Source: Thermoflexales bacterium
GTDB taxonomy: Bacteria > Chloroflexota > Anaerolineae > J036 > Brachytrichaceae
DNA: 34,078 nt
Assembly (NCBI GenBank): GCA_025057935.1
Contig: JANWUW010000058.1
Span: forward strand, 1 to 34,078
Reading direction: 5' to 3'
The notes under the pieces were generated by a model. It did not search any database and was not told the DNA's origin. It was given only the letters and a program-made list of their open reading frames with translations. How positions within the stretch are numbered: position 1 is the stretch's first letter; each line of letters starts with the position of its first letter. Position numbers and translations under genes: made by a program. Positions 16,730 to 24,802 of the stretch are shown here, piece after piece.

Positions 16730-19507
16730 ATGGCGAAGTTGACCTTGACGATCAACGGCGAAGTGCGCAGCGCTGAAGTGCCGCCAGGCGCGTTTCTCGC
16801 TGACGTGCTGCGCGAGACCTTTGGACTGACGGGCACGAAAATCGGCTGCAACGAAGCCGAGTGCGGCATCTGCACTGTGCTGGTGGACGGCGTGCCAGTG
16901 AACTCGTGCATCTATCCCGCGCTCAAAGCCAATGGCGCGCACGTGCAGACCGTGGAGGGCTTAGCACAGAATGGCAAGCTGCATCCTTTGCAGCAGGCGT
17001 TCATCGATCACGGCGCGGTGCAATGCGGCTTTTGCACACCAGGGCTGCTGATGACCGCCAAAGCGCTGCTTGATCAAAACCCAAACCCCACCGAGGACGA
17101 CATCAAGCATGCGCTCAAGGACACTTACTGCCGCTGCACGGGCTACGTCTCAGTGATCAACGCCATTCGCGACGCTGCCGCGCGCCTACGCGGCGAACCG
17201 CCCATCCCGCCCTCGCTGCCGCACACGAAGGAGCCGCTCCGCTTTGTGGGGCGCCCCTTGCCGCGCCCCGACGCAGTTGCCAAGGTGACTGGAGCGGCAA
17301 AGTACACCGACGACTACGTCTTCCCCAACATGCTGCACGGCGCCACGCTGCGCGCCGGCATCCCCCACGCGCGCATCAAGCGCATTGACACCAGCAAAGC
17401 CAAGGCGCTGCCTGGCGTCGTCGCTGTGCTTACGCACGAGGACGTGCCCGGGCGCAAGAACCACGGCTTGGTGTACGAAGACTGGCCCGTGCTGTGCTAC
17501 GACAAAGTGCGCTACGTCGGCGATGCAGTGGCGATCGTCGCCGCTGAGACGCGCGCGATCGCCGAGCAAGCGCTCAAGCTGATCGAGGTGGAATATGAGC
17601 CGCTGCCTGTGGTGGACGACCCCGTCGCCGCGCTCGCGCCCGACGCGCCTAAGGTGCACGAGCAAGGCAATTTGCTCAAGCACATCCACGTCGAAAAGGG
17701 CGACATCGATCAGGGCTTCGCCGAAGCTGATGTGATCGTCGAGGGGGAGTATCAGACCGCGACCACTGAGCATGCTTTCCTCGAACCAGAGTGCTCCATT
17801 GGGCGCGTCACGGAAGACGGGCGCATCGAGGTGTATGTCGGTTCGCAAATCCCCTACGCCGATCGCCGGCAGGTGGCGAACGCACTGGGTGTGCCAGAAG
17901 ATCGCGTGCGCATCATCGGCATGCTCATCGGCGGCGGTTTCGGCGGCAAAGAAGACATCGCCGGGCAAATCCACGCTGCGCTGCTTGCAAAAGCCACCGG
18001 GCGACCTGTGAAGATCCTCTACCGACGCAGCGAGTCGCTCATCTTCCACCCCAAGCGCCATGCAGTGAAGTTCAAGGTGAAGGTCGGCGCCAAACGCGAT
18101 GGCACCTTCACCGCCATGCGCATCGAGCTGTGGGGCGACACCGGCGCTTACGCCAGCCTCGGCGACAAGGTAATGACGCGCGCGGCGACCCATGCCTCAG
18201 GTCCCTACGAGGTGCCTCATGTGAAGATCGACTGCTACGCGGTGTACACCAACAACGTGCCGGCGGGCGCCTTTCGCGGCTTCGGCGTCACGCAATCGGC
18301 ATTCGCCATCGAATCCGCCATTGATGAGTTAGCGCACCGCCTCGGCATCAGCCCGATCGAAATCCGACGCAAGAACGCCCTGCGCGTCGGCTCAGTGACC
18401 AACACTGGCGCCGTGATCCGCGAGAGCGTCGGCTTGCTCGAGTGCATCGCGCGCGTGGAGCAAGCGCTGCAGGCGGAGGGCACGCCGTGGGTCTTCCGCA
18501 AGCCTGACAAGCCCAACAAGGTGTATGCCTGGGGCTTCGCAGCAGCGTACAAGAACACTGGCTTGGGCGGCGGCGCGCCCGATCGATCCGAAGTGGAAGT
18601 CGAGGCATTTGAGGACGGCAGCGCCGAAGTGCGCACCAGCGCTGCCGAGATCGGCCAGGGCTTGGTCGGCGTGTTGGCGAGCATCGCGGCGGAGGAGCTG
18701 GGCGTGCCTTACGAGCGCGTGCGCGTGCTGCTCTCCGACACCGACCTTACACCCGACGGCGGACCCACCACTGCTTCGCGCCAGACCTATGTGACGGGCA
18801 ACGCCGCGCGCCTAGCAAGCATCAAGCTGCGCGAACGCCTCGCCTCGGTCGCCGCCGAGATGCTCGACGTGCCAGTGGATCACCTGCGCTTCGAGGACGG
18901 CTACGTGCGCTGCAACGGCAAAGCCGTCAGCTTCGCCGAGGTCGTGCGCCAAGCCCACGCGGAGGGCATCCACACGCGCCTGAGCCATCTCTACGAAGCG
19001 CCCAAAACACAACCGCTCGGCACTGGCGGCGACATGCACTTCGCCTTCAGCTACGCAGCGCAAGCTGCGCTGGTGGAGGTGGACCTGGAGACAGGCGAGG
19101 TCAACTGCCTCAAGGTGATCAGCGCCACCGACGTTGGGCGCGCGATTAACCCCTTGGCGCTGCAAGGACAAATCGAAGGCGGGATCGTGATGTGCCTCGG
19201 CAACGCGCTCACCGAAGAGTTCATCCAAGAGAAGGGCATTCCCTACACCAACCGCTTCGCGCGCTACAAGATGCCGAGCATCCGTCACACGCCGCAGATC
19301 GTCTCGTTCATCGTCGAGGACCCAGCCGCGGAGGGTCCATACGGAGCGAAGGGCGTGGGCGAAATCTCGAGCATCCCCACTACTCCAGCGATCACCAACG
19401 CGATCTTCGCCGCGACTGGCGTGCGGGTGCGCAAGCTGCCCGTGGATCAAGACGCGCTGTTGCGAGCAATGCGCGCGCAGAAGGCTGAACTTGCGGGGAG
19501 TGGCTAA
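16730..19507 (+). CDS. Fused [2Fe-2S]/molybdopterin subunit, xanthine dehydrogenase family
   Basis: The 925-residue protein joins two parts usually encoded separately. Residues 1-155 form the two-cluster Fe-S domain, with Cys40, 45, 48 and 60 for the plant-type cluster and Cys99, 102, 134 and 136 for the second. Residues about 170-925 are the molybdopterin part: GRPLPRPDAVAKVTGAAKY, EHAFLEPE (347-354), GGGFGGKE (401-408), AFRGFG (514-519) and GPYGAKGVGE near the end with the catalytic Glu. The loop is AFRGFG, not the AYXCSFR of true CO dehydrogenases, so CO oxidation is unlikely; purine, aldehyde or N-heterocycle hydroxylation is likelier. GAGGAG precedes the ATG. The final codons and stop lie in a repeated element (see 19495). 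Confidence 0.92.
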   Translation: MAKLTLTINGEVRSAEVPPGAFLADVLRETFGLTGTKIGCNEAECGICTVLVDGVPVNSCIYPALKANGAHVQTVEGLAQNGKLHPLQQAFIDHGAVQCGFCTPGLLMTAKALLDQNPNPTEDDIKHALKDTYCRCTGYVSVINAIRDAAARLRGEPPIPPSLPHTKEPLRFVGRPLPRPDAVAKVTGAAKYTDDYVFPNMLHGATLRAGIPHARIKRIDTSKAKALPGVVAVLTHEDVPGRKNHGLVYEDWPVLCYDKVRYVGDAVAIVAAETRAIAEQALKLIEVEYEPLPVVDDPVAALAPDAPKVHEQGNLLKHIHVEKGDIDQGFAEADVIVEGEYQTATTEHAFLEPECSIGRVTEDGRIEVYVGSQIPYADRRQVANALGVPEDRVRIIGMLIGGGFGGKEDIAGQIHAALLAKATGRPVKILYRRSESLIFHPKRHAVKFKVKVGAKRDGTFTAMRIELWGDTGAYASLGDKVMTRAATHASGPYEVPHVKIDCYAVYTNNVPAGAFRGFGVTQSAFAIESAIDELAHRLGISPIEIRRKNALRVGSVTNTGAVIRESVGLLECIARVEQALQAEGTPWVFRKPDKPNKVYAWGFAAAYKNTGLGGGAPDRSEVEVEAFEDGSAEVRTSAAEIGQGLVGVLASIAAEELGVPYERVRVLLSDTDLTPDGGPTTASRQTYVTGNAARLASIKLRERLASVAAEMLDVPVDHLRFEDGYVRCNGKAVSFAEVVRQAHAEGIHTRLSHLYEAPKTQPLGTGGDMHFAFSYAAQAALVEVDLETGEVNCLKVISATDVGRAINPLALQGQIEGGIVMCLGNALTEEFIQEKGIPYTNRFARYKMPSIRHTPQIVSFIVEDPAAEGPYGAKGVGEISSIPTTPAITNAIFAATGVRVRKLPVDQDALLRAMRAQKAELAGSG

Positions 19508-19620
19508 CTCCAGTCGAGGTTGCTTTGTCTCGCGGCAGACCAGTTTTCAGTGTTGCAACCAACTCTCGGCTAGCCTTCCTGACGCTAGAAATCGGTTTAC
19601 AGCTAGGCAAAACGGAGTGC
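19495..19620 (+). repeat. Partial copy of a short inverted-repeat element (MITE-like)
   Basis: From GGGGAGTGGCTAACTCCAGT this stretch matches the reverse complement of 21979 downward. Identity is near-complete over CAGACCAGTTTTCAG, GTTGC and ACCAACTCTCGGCTAG, then patchy through GTTTACAGC and AGGC. The far end is missing where the ISAs1-type element begins. The xanthine dehydrogenase stop codon is inside its terminal repeat. Confidence 0.75.
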
Positions 19621-19625
19621 CTGCC

Positions 19626-20535
19626 TAGGGCTTGTGTGTCACATAAGGCTATAACCAAGGGCATGAATGACGAGACCCCGTCGAGCCACTAAGCTGCTTG
19701 CTGAGCATGCCAAGCAGATCCAAGACTTTCGCCGTGACCTCGGCAAGCGCCACCCACTGCGGGACGTGATCGCTCTCGCCGTCATCGCCGTCGTCGGAAG
19801 CGATGATAGTTGAACAGACATCGTTGCCCCATAGCAAGCTCGCCATGCCTCGCATCGGCGGTGCAAACAGCCTTCGGCGAATCTGTGTGCTATTGCCGTT
19901 TGCCAGCATTCAGCGCTGTTTCAGGGAGTGGCTTGACGGCGCTGCGCGCAGCGAGAGCGCTGCGGCTGAGCGATGCGGTGGTGCTTGCCGCGCAGACAGG
20001 GACGATGCCAGCACACAGGCGGTGGCACGCGCAGGGACAGCCAGCAACGCGATTGCAGCGTTGCCCAACGTGCTGGCGCAGGCTGCGCTGCACGGTCACA
20101 CGGCGGTGACCGATGCGGTGCATGCGCAAGAAGCACAACGCCCGCGTCATGAAACGCAATCATGCGCGGCTGATCAAAGGCGCTGCAGCAGCCCGAGGGT
20201 TTTGTCGGAACGCGAGCACAGGTGTTGGGGTCGGCATGAGTACTGGCAGGCTGCTGACGTAGAGGAGCTATGAGAGCTATTTCGCTCAGCATGTGGGTGC
20301 CTAGCTGAATCTGGGCACTACGGGTTCTGTGCGCTGCGCTAGCGACGTGCAGGGGAAGGGCGAGCGCGAACAGGCGAGCTTCTTCGTGACTGAAGCAGGA
20401 CGTCAAGCGCTTCGTGCGCGCGGTGCGCGTCTACTGGAGGATTGCGAACAGCCAGCATTGGGCGCTGGAGGCGGTGTTCGGTGAAGCCCTGCTTGCACTG
20501 CGCAGAACCTTAAAATTCCTGATGCGTAAACCCTG
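19626..20535 (+). mobile_element. Remnant ISAs1-family insertion sequence
   Basis: The ends TAGGGCTTGTGTGTCA (19626-19641) and, inverted, CAGGGTTTACGCATCA (20535-20520) match at 10 of 16 positions, and all six differences are transitions. Between them lie fragments of an ISAs1-type transposase in order. At 910 bases it is shorter than usual for the family (about 1.2-1.4 kb), so it has internal deletions. I find no clear target-site duplication. Confidence 0.72.
19667..20532 (+). pseudogene. Decayed ISAs1-family DDE transposase
   Basis: An ATG at 19667 opens 48 codons to a stop at 19813: QDFRRDLGKRHPLRDVIALA then VIAVVGSDDS, the N-terminal signature of ISAs1 transposases. Further fragments follow in other frames: RRICVLLPFASIQRCFREWL (about 19877-19936), SNAIAALPNVLAQAALHGHT then AVTDAVHAQEA (about 20042-20134, the DDE core region with the second Asp), and VRVYWRIANSQHWALEAVFG near 20428-20487, the conserved C-terminal HW.IEN.LHW motif. 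Stops and frameshifts between them rule out function. In the H-W-G-I-E-N motif, Glu is replaced by Ala. Confidence 0.8.
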
Positions 20536-21191
20536 ACAGCACGAGCGGAGAGATGACGCACGAGCGCTGCCGAGCACCTGCATGCCCGCAGCGATTAGCA
20601 GATTGGGCACATTATTAGTGTTGGCACAGCATCAGCAGCCCACACGAGATAGGCATCTGCGCGCCACCAGTCACAGCAAAGTTGCACCGCCGCGAGCCCC
20701 GGGCGCGCAATGCGCCCTCGATGACGCGCGTGAACTCCACGAGACCGACACGCCAACCACAGCGCTGGCAGCAGCGCGCTGCGCGAAACCCTAGCAGGCC
20801 GAAGTGGGCTACCCCACAGCGCGAGAAGGACATGGCAGACTGTGCTCTGGTGGGCAGTTCGGCGATGGACATGAAAGCCGGCTCGGCAGCCAGCACTGCG
20901 AAGTGGCTTTCGCCGCAGCCAATGACGTGAGGGTGCTTCACAGTGACAAAAGTCTTGCTCAAGGACGGTGCTGCTTCGTCGAAGAAGGCGCACACAGCAT
21001 CCCAGACGAGCTGGGGCAGGCTCGGGATTTATTCGCAAAGTTCATGCCGACACGATTATCGCGCCGTAGCTGAGCCGTCCACCTGGAGGAGAAAATGGGC
21101 ACGCCAGAAAAGCGCCACGCTTGCGGTAGACGGCAGCCCTTGCTAATTCGGTGTGAACATCCAGCTGAGCGCGCAGGCGACGCGGCTGCTT
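20536..21191. other. Gene-poor stretch of unknown content
   Basis: About 650 bases between the ISAs1 remnant and the lipoprotein gene. The longest frame (20615-20995, minus) encodes 126 residues rich in Cys, Ala and Arg; I recognise no domain, and a neighbouring minus frame overlaps its start, as in a frameshifted gene. It may be another decayed mobile gene. No RNA gene or clear repeat seen. Confidence 0.3.
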
Positions 21192-21734
21192 TCACCGTGC
21201 GATCAGGCGAAAGCTCTCTAGCATTCGCGCGGTCTCCTCGCGGCAGCGAGTCAACGTCTCGTCGACAGCATTCACGTGGAACTCATAATACCCCTCAGGG
21301 ATTCTGAGGGTGAAGATCGCTAGGCCATCGGCAGGGTAAGTACTCACGGTGAATTCGCGTCCAGCAATCAGACGTCGTTCCTTTTCAACTGGCCCGGGGC
21401 TTAAGCCGCGTCCCCCACCTTGCGTGAAAGAACAGCTGGAGATAGTTCTATGGACGAAGGTCTCCGGAGGATCGGGAAAGAAATTCCAGACGGCAGGGTC
21501 GTAGCGCAGCTCAAAAGGCATGCCACCGTGAATGGTCTCCAACTGCACCGTCACAATCATAGCGGGTTCGCTCGTCGCTACGGATGCTGTGGGCGATGGG
21601 CTAACGACTGGGAGAGGCGTGCTGGTAACCACTGCAGCTGGCGTAGCAGTAACCACGATGACGGTAGGCGTCACTCCGCAAGCGATGGATGGCAGGATGA
21701 GCGCGGAGAGCAAAATCGCTAGAGAACGATTCAT
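21192..21734 (-). CDS. Small secreted lipoprotein of unknown function
   Basis: The 180-residue product has a lipoprotein signal (SALILPSIAC, Cys19) and a Thr/Pro/Ser/Val-rich linker to about residue 60, a style common in Chloroflexota lipoproteins. The folded part has VQLETIHGGMPFELRYDPAVWNF, a short cysteine-containing region and a C-terminal ETLTRCREETARMLESFRL helix. Pattern resembles small outer-surface proteins with a PsbP/Mog1-like or photosystem-type sandwich, but I cannot assign one. ATG 21734 has GGAGGG 7 bases upstream; an earlier frame start at 21959 would read through the MITE-like element. It appears intact although surrounded by decayed elements. Confidence 0.7.
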   Translation of the reverse strand: MNRSLAILLSALILPSIACGVTPTVIVVTATPAAVVTSTPLPVVSPSPTASVATSEPAMIVTVQLETIHGGMPFELRYDPAVWNFFPDPPETFVHRTISSCSFTQGGGRGLSPGPVEKERRLIAGREFTVSTYPADGLAIFTLRIPEGYYEFHVNAVDETLTRCREETARMLESFRLIAR

Positions 21735-21823
21735 ACTCACTCCCTCCTGCGTCGCTGCAGCACCAAGAGTGGTTTGCAGGACGCACGCGGCTTTGCGGGG
21801 GAGTATAGCCGACTTTGGAAAAC

Positions 21824-21979
21824 GGGGGTGGCTAGTTTCAGTTGGCGCGTTGCTACTTCGCCTTGCTGTAAACTGCTTTTCAGCGCCGTAGAGTCTAGCC
21901 GAGAGTTGGTGGCAACGCTGAAAACTGGTCTGAGGCGAGGCTGAGCAGAAAAGTACCAACTGGAGTTAGCCATTCCCCC
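21824..21979. repeat. 156-base inverted-repeat element (MITE-like)
   Basis: The left end GGGGGTGGCTAGTTTCAGTT (from 21824) matches the reverse complement of the right end, GGGGGAATGGCTAACTCCAG (from 21979), as terminal inverted repeats of about 22 bases with a two-base indel. The interior has no coding capacity and matches 19495-19620 in inverted orientation. Size and ends fit a miniature inverted-repeat element. It could alternatively be the right end of the adjacent IS1-type element. Confidence 0.65.
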
Positions 21980-22559
21980 GCGTCCGCCAACCCAATCGCT
22001 TCAAGTAGCGCCTCAGCTCAGCGTTGTTCCCCTCAACCACATACGTCTGCGACTCGCCAGAAGTAACTACATGCCCCCACCCCGATAGTTCAGCGCTCGA
22101 TACACCGAATGCCCATCGGTGCAATCCATCGTCATCCGCGGCGCGCGGCCGATCAGCCTCTGCACCTGCTCAGCGCTCAGCTCATCCGTCACCACAAAGC
22201 TCAAAAAGCACCGCGTCTGTCGCTCAAGCCAACTTTTTGACCTGCAAAAGTATGCAGTTCGTCTAATTCAGCGACGCTCCCGCACTGCTGGCAAGCAAGG
22301 GCAGCCCCGTGCTTTGGCTGCGTTGCCCGCTGCCTTGACCCAGTTCGCCACAGTCTGATGGTTGATATTGCGCCTCTGCGCAATGCTACGGTTGCTGTGT
22401 TCATCGACGGCGAGAGCTTGCTGGCACAGTTCAGGGGTAACCGCGTGGTTTCGGAGTGTGGAAGCGGCGGCAGTCCTTGCATTGGCAGCACAGCGTGTTA
22501 CTGCCGTAGTTCTTGCCATACCTGACGAGATGAGAGCTGTTGCAGTGTGGACAGTTCAC
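21966..22559 (-). pseudogene. Decayed IS1-family transposase (InsA/InsB-like)
   Basis: From a GTG at 22559 the zinc-finger part NCPHCNSSHLVRYGKNYG...CCQCKDCRRFHTP is InsA-like. In a second frame, NRSIAQRRNINHQTVANWVK is the helix-turn-helix. The InsB-like catalytic part follows: AELDELHTFAG (first Asp), FVVTDELSAEQVQRLIGRAP, MDCTDGHSVYRAL (second Asp region), and, after a frameshift in a G-run near 22078-22085, EGNNAELRRYLKRLGWRTRG with the conserved terminal Glu. Several frameshifts and a stop show it is dead. No left terminal repeat found near 22560-22660. Confidence 0.82.
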
Positions 22560-22628
22560 TCGACTCGCTGGATTATAGTCACTCCCGAACTTGCGCCGCT
22601 TTTTAGGCGCACCGCAGCGCGACTTGAT

Positions 22629-22634
22629 TACAAT
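22629..22634 (+). promoter_or_regulatory. Putative -10 box (TACAAT) for the DsbA-like gene
   Basis: TACAAT (in TTGATTACAATCGCG) lies 35 bases before the ATG of the DsbA-like gene, just outside the IS1 remnant. No clear -35 box. Confidence 0.5.
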
Positions 22635-22669
22635 CGCGTGCACACATCTTCTGCGTGCGGTAGCAAAAC

Positions 22670-23428
22670 ATGTCCAAGCGCAAAGAGTTAGAGGCACGTC
22701 GCCGCGCCGAAGAACGCAAGCGCATGCTGCAAATCGCTGTCACCATCATCGTCATTGTGCTGGTGGTAGTTGGCGGCGCACTGGTGCTGAGCACGGTGAG
22801 CGGCGGGCAGCAGCCGGGCTTGCCGCCAGTGCGCGCAGCGACCTACACCGAGACGCCGCCGAATGCTGAACCGCGCGCACTCGCCTGGGGTCCCGCTGAC
22901 GCGCCGATCCGCGTCGAGGAGTTCATTGACTACCAGTGCCCAGCTTGCGGACTGCAGGCGCGCAACTTCGAGCCAGGCATCATCGCTGCGTTCGCTGCGA
23001 GCGGAAAGGTGCGCTACGAAGTGAAATTCCTGCCCTTCCTCGAAGATCGCGTTGGCGGGCGCGAATCACGCGACGCCGCCCAAGCTGTCTTGTGCGCGGC
23101 AGAGCAGGATCGCGGTTGGCAGATGCACTACACCATCTTCGCCAATCAACCGCCGAGCGGCGCCGAGAACGTCGGCAACTACAGCAAGGCGCGCCTCAAA
23201 GAGATGGCTGCCACGATCTCCGGCTTGGACACCAACGCCTTTGCTGCCTGCCTCGACAGCAACCGCTACGAACAACAAGTGCTCCAGCAGCGCCGCGAAG
23301 CGGAACAGCGCGGCGTGGACTCCACGCCCACCTTCATCATCAATGGACAGCGCTTCCCCGGCGCGCGTTCGGCAGATGACTTGCGGCAAATCTTCGCACA
23401 GGTGGCGCCGCAAGTCGTTATCCCTTGA
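22670..23428 (+). CDS. Membrane-anchored DsbA-family thiol-disulfide protein
   Basis: The 252-residue protein has a positively charged cytoplasmic start (residues 1-18), one membrane segment (about 20-42) and an extracytoplasmic thioredoxin-fold domain of the DsbA/BdbD type. The redox motif is CPAC (Cys90, Cys93), preceded by VEEFIDYQ. The cis-Pro loop is STPTFIINGQRF. Two further cysteines (in AVLCAAE and AACLDSN) may form a structural disulfide. It probably makes or reshuffles disulfides in exported proteins. The aminomutase gene follows by 6 bases and may share the transcript. Confidence 0.9.
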   Translation: MSKRKELEARRRAEERKRMLQIAVTIIVIVLVVVGGALVLSTVSGGQQPGLPPVRAATYTETPPNAEPRALAWGPADAPIRVEEFIDYQCPACGLQARNFEPGIIAAFAASGKVRYEVKFLPFLEDRVGGRESRDAAQAVLCAAEQDRGWQMHYTIFANQPPSGAENVGNYSKARLKEMAATISGLDTNAFAACLDSNRYEQQVLQQRREAEQRGVDSTPTFIINGQRFPGARSADDLRQIFAQVAPQVVIP

Positions 23429-23434
23429 GCCACT

Positions 23435-24787
23435 GTGAGCGACCTACCCGCTTACCCGCCTCAGGGACGCACGCCTCGACCTGCGCTCTGGGCTGACGTG
23501 CCCGACGCCCAATGGGATGATTGGCGTTGGCAACTCAGCCATCGTCTCAACACCGTTGAGGACTTCGCGCGCATCATCAACCTCACTCCCGAGGAGATCG
23601 CTGGGCTGAGCGCGCCCAACAAGTTCCGCGTGGATGTGACGCCTTACTTCGCATCGTTGATCGATCCTGATGATCCCGATTGTCCTGTGCGCTTGCAGGT
23701 GATCCCGCGCGCGAGAGAACTGGAGGCGTTCGAGGGCATGATGGAGGACTCGCTCGCCGAGGACGCGCACTCGCCTGTGCCCGGGCTGGTGCACCGCTAC
23801 CCCGACCGCGTGCTCATGCTCGTGACCACGCAGTGCGCCTCGTACTGCCGCTACTGCACGCGCAGCCGCATTGTTGGGAATTACCACGCCACCTTCAGCC
23901 GCCGCGACCACGACCTGCAGATCGAATACATTCGCCGCACGCCGCAAGTGCGCGATGTGCTGCTCAGCGGCGGCGACCCGCTCATCTTGCCGCAGCCCGT
24001 GCTGGAAGACCTGCTGCACCGCTTGCGCGCCATTCCGCATGTCGAGATCATTCGCATCGGCACGCGCGTGCCCGTCTTCTTGCCGCAGCGCATCACCGAT
24101 GAGCTCGTGGACATGCTGCGCAAATACCATCCGCTCTGGATGAACATCCACGTCAATCACCCCAAGGAGATCACGCCCGAGCTGGCGCGCGCCTGTGCGA
24201 AGCTCGCTGACGCTGGCATTCCGCTCGGCAACCAAAGCGTGTTGCTTGCAGGCGTCAACGATCACCCTAACACCATCCTCAAGCTGGTGCACGAGCTGGT
24301 CAAGATGCGCGTGCGCCCATACTACCTCTACCAGTGCGACCTCGTGCGCGGATCAGGTCATTTCCGCACCACAGTAGCGGCAGGGCTGGAGATCATGGAG
24401 GCGCTGCGCGGTCACACCAGCGGCTACGCCATCCCCACCTACGCCGTTGATCTGCCCGGCGGAGGCGGCAAGGTGCCCGTCATGCCCAACTACCTGATCG
24501 CGCAATCTCACGATCGCCTCGTTTTCCGCAACTTTGAGGGCTACATCAGCACCTACGTCGAGCCTACTGACTACCAACGACCGAAAAAGACCAAGTGGGT
24601 GCCTGATCCACCGCTTGCCCAACAGCAGCAGCGCGGGGTTGCTGGGCTGCTCGCTGGCGAGGACACCACCATCAAGCCAGAAGGCTGGCACGCCACACAC
24701 ACGCAGCGCGGCGCCTCCTTCGAGCAGCCTCCTGCGGAAGCCCAGCCCGACGAAACGGAGCTGCCGATCTGGATGCGCATGCACTAA
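23435..24787 (+). CDS. kamA: L-lysine 2,3-aminomutase (radical SAM, PLP)
   Basis: The 450-residue enzyme interconverts L-alpha-lysine and L-beta-lysine. The radical SAM cluster motif CASYCRYC gives Cys134, 138 and 141. The PLP lysine is Lys346 in PGGGGK. Residues known to hold lysine in the Clostridium subterminale enzyme (Arg134, Asp293, Asp330, PLP Lys337) correspond with a constant offset of nine to Arg143, Asp302, Asp339 and Lys346, all present. That favours a real lysine mutase over the EF-P-modifying homologue EpmB, which is also shorter. The start is GTG. Beta-lysine may serve as an osmolyte precursor or a catabolic intermediate; no partner gene for either is present. Confidence 0.93.
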   Translation: MSDLPAYPPQGRTPRPALWADVPDAQWDDWRWQLSHRLNTVEDFARIINLTPEEIAGLSAPNKFRVDVTPYFASLIDPDDPDCPVRLQVIPRARELEAFEGMMEDSLAEDAHSPVPGLVHRYPDRVLMLVTTQCASYCRYCTRSRIVGNYHATFSRRDHDLQIEYIRRTPQVRDVLLSGGDPLILPQPVLEDLLHRLRAIPHVEIIRIGTRVPVFLPQRITDELVDMLRKYHPLWMNIHVNHPKEITPELARACAKLADAGIPLGNQSVLLAGVNDHPNTILKLVHELVKMRVRPYYLYQCDLVRGSGHFRTTVAAGLEIMEALRGHTSGYAIPTYAVDLPGGGGKVPVMPNYLIAQSHDRLVFRNFEGYISTYVEPTDYQRPKKTKWVPDPPLAQQQQRGVAGLLAGEDTTIKPEGWHATHTQRGASFEQPPAEAQPDETELPIWMRMH

Positions 24788-24802
24788 CCATAGGAGCAGG
24801 CC

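Noticed and set aside
17186-18193. Minus-strand frame of 335 codons inside the hydroxylase gene
   Set aside because: Antisense shadow of the catalytic subunit; no family motif and no ribosome-binding site.
23444-24292. Minus-strand frame of 282 codons opposite kamA
   Set aside because: Antisense shadow; kamA has all catalytic residues on the plus strand.
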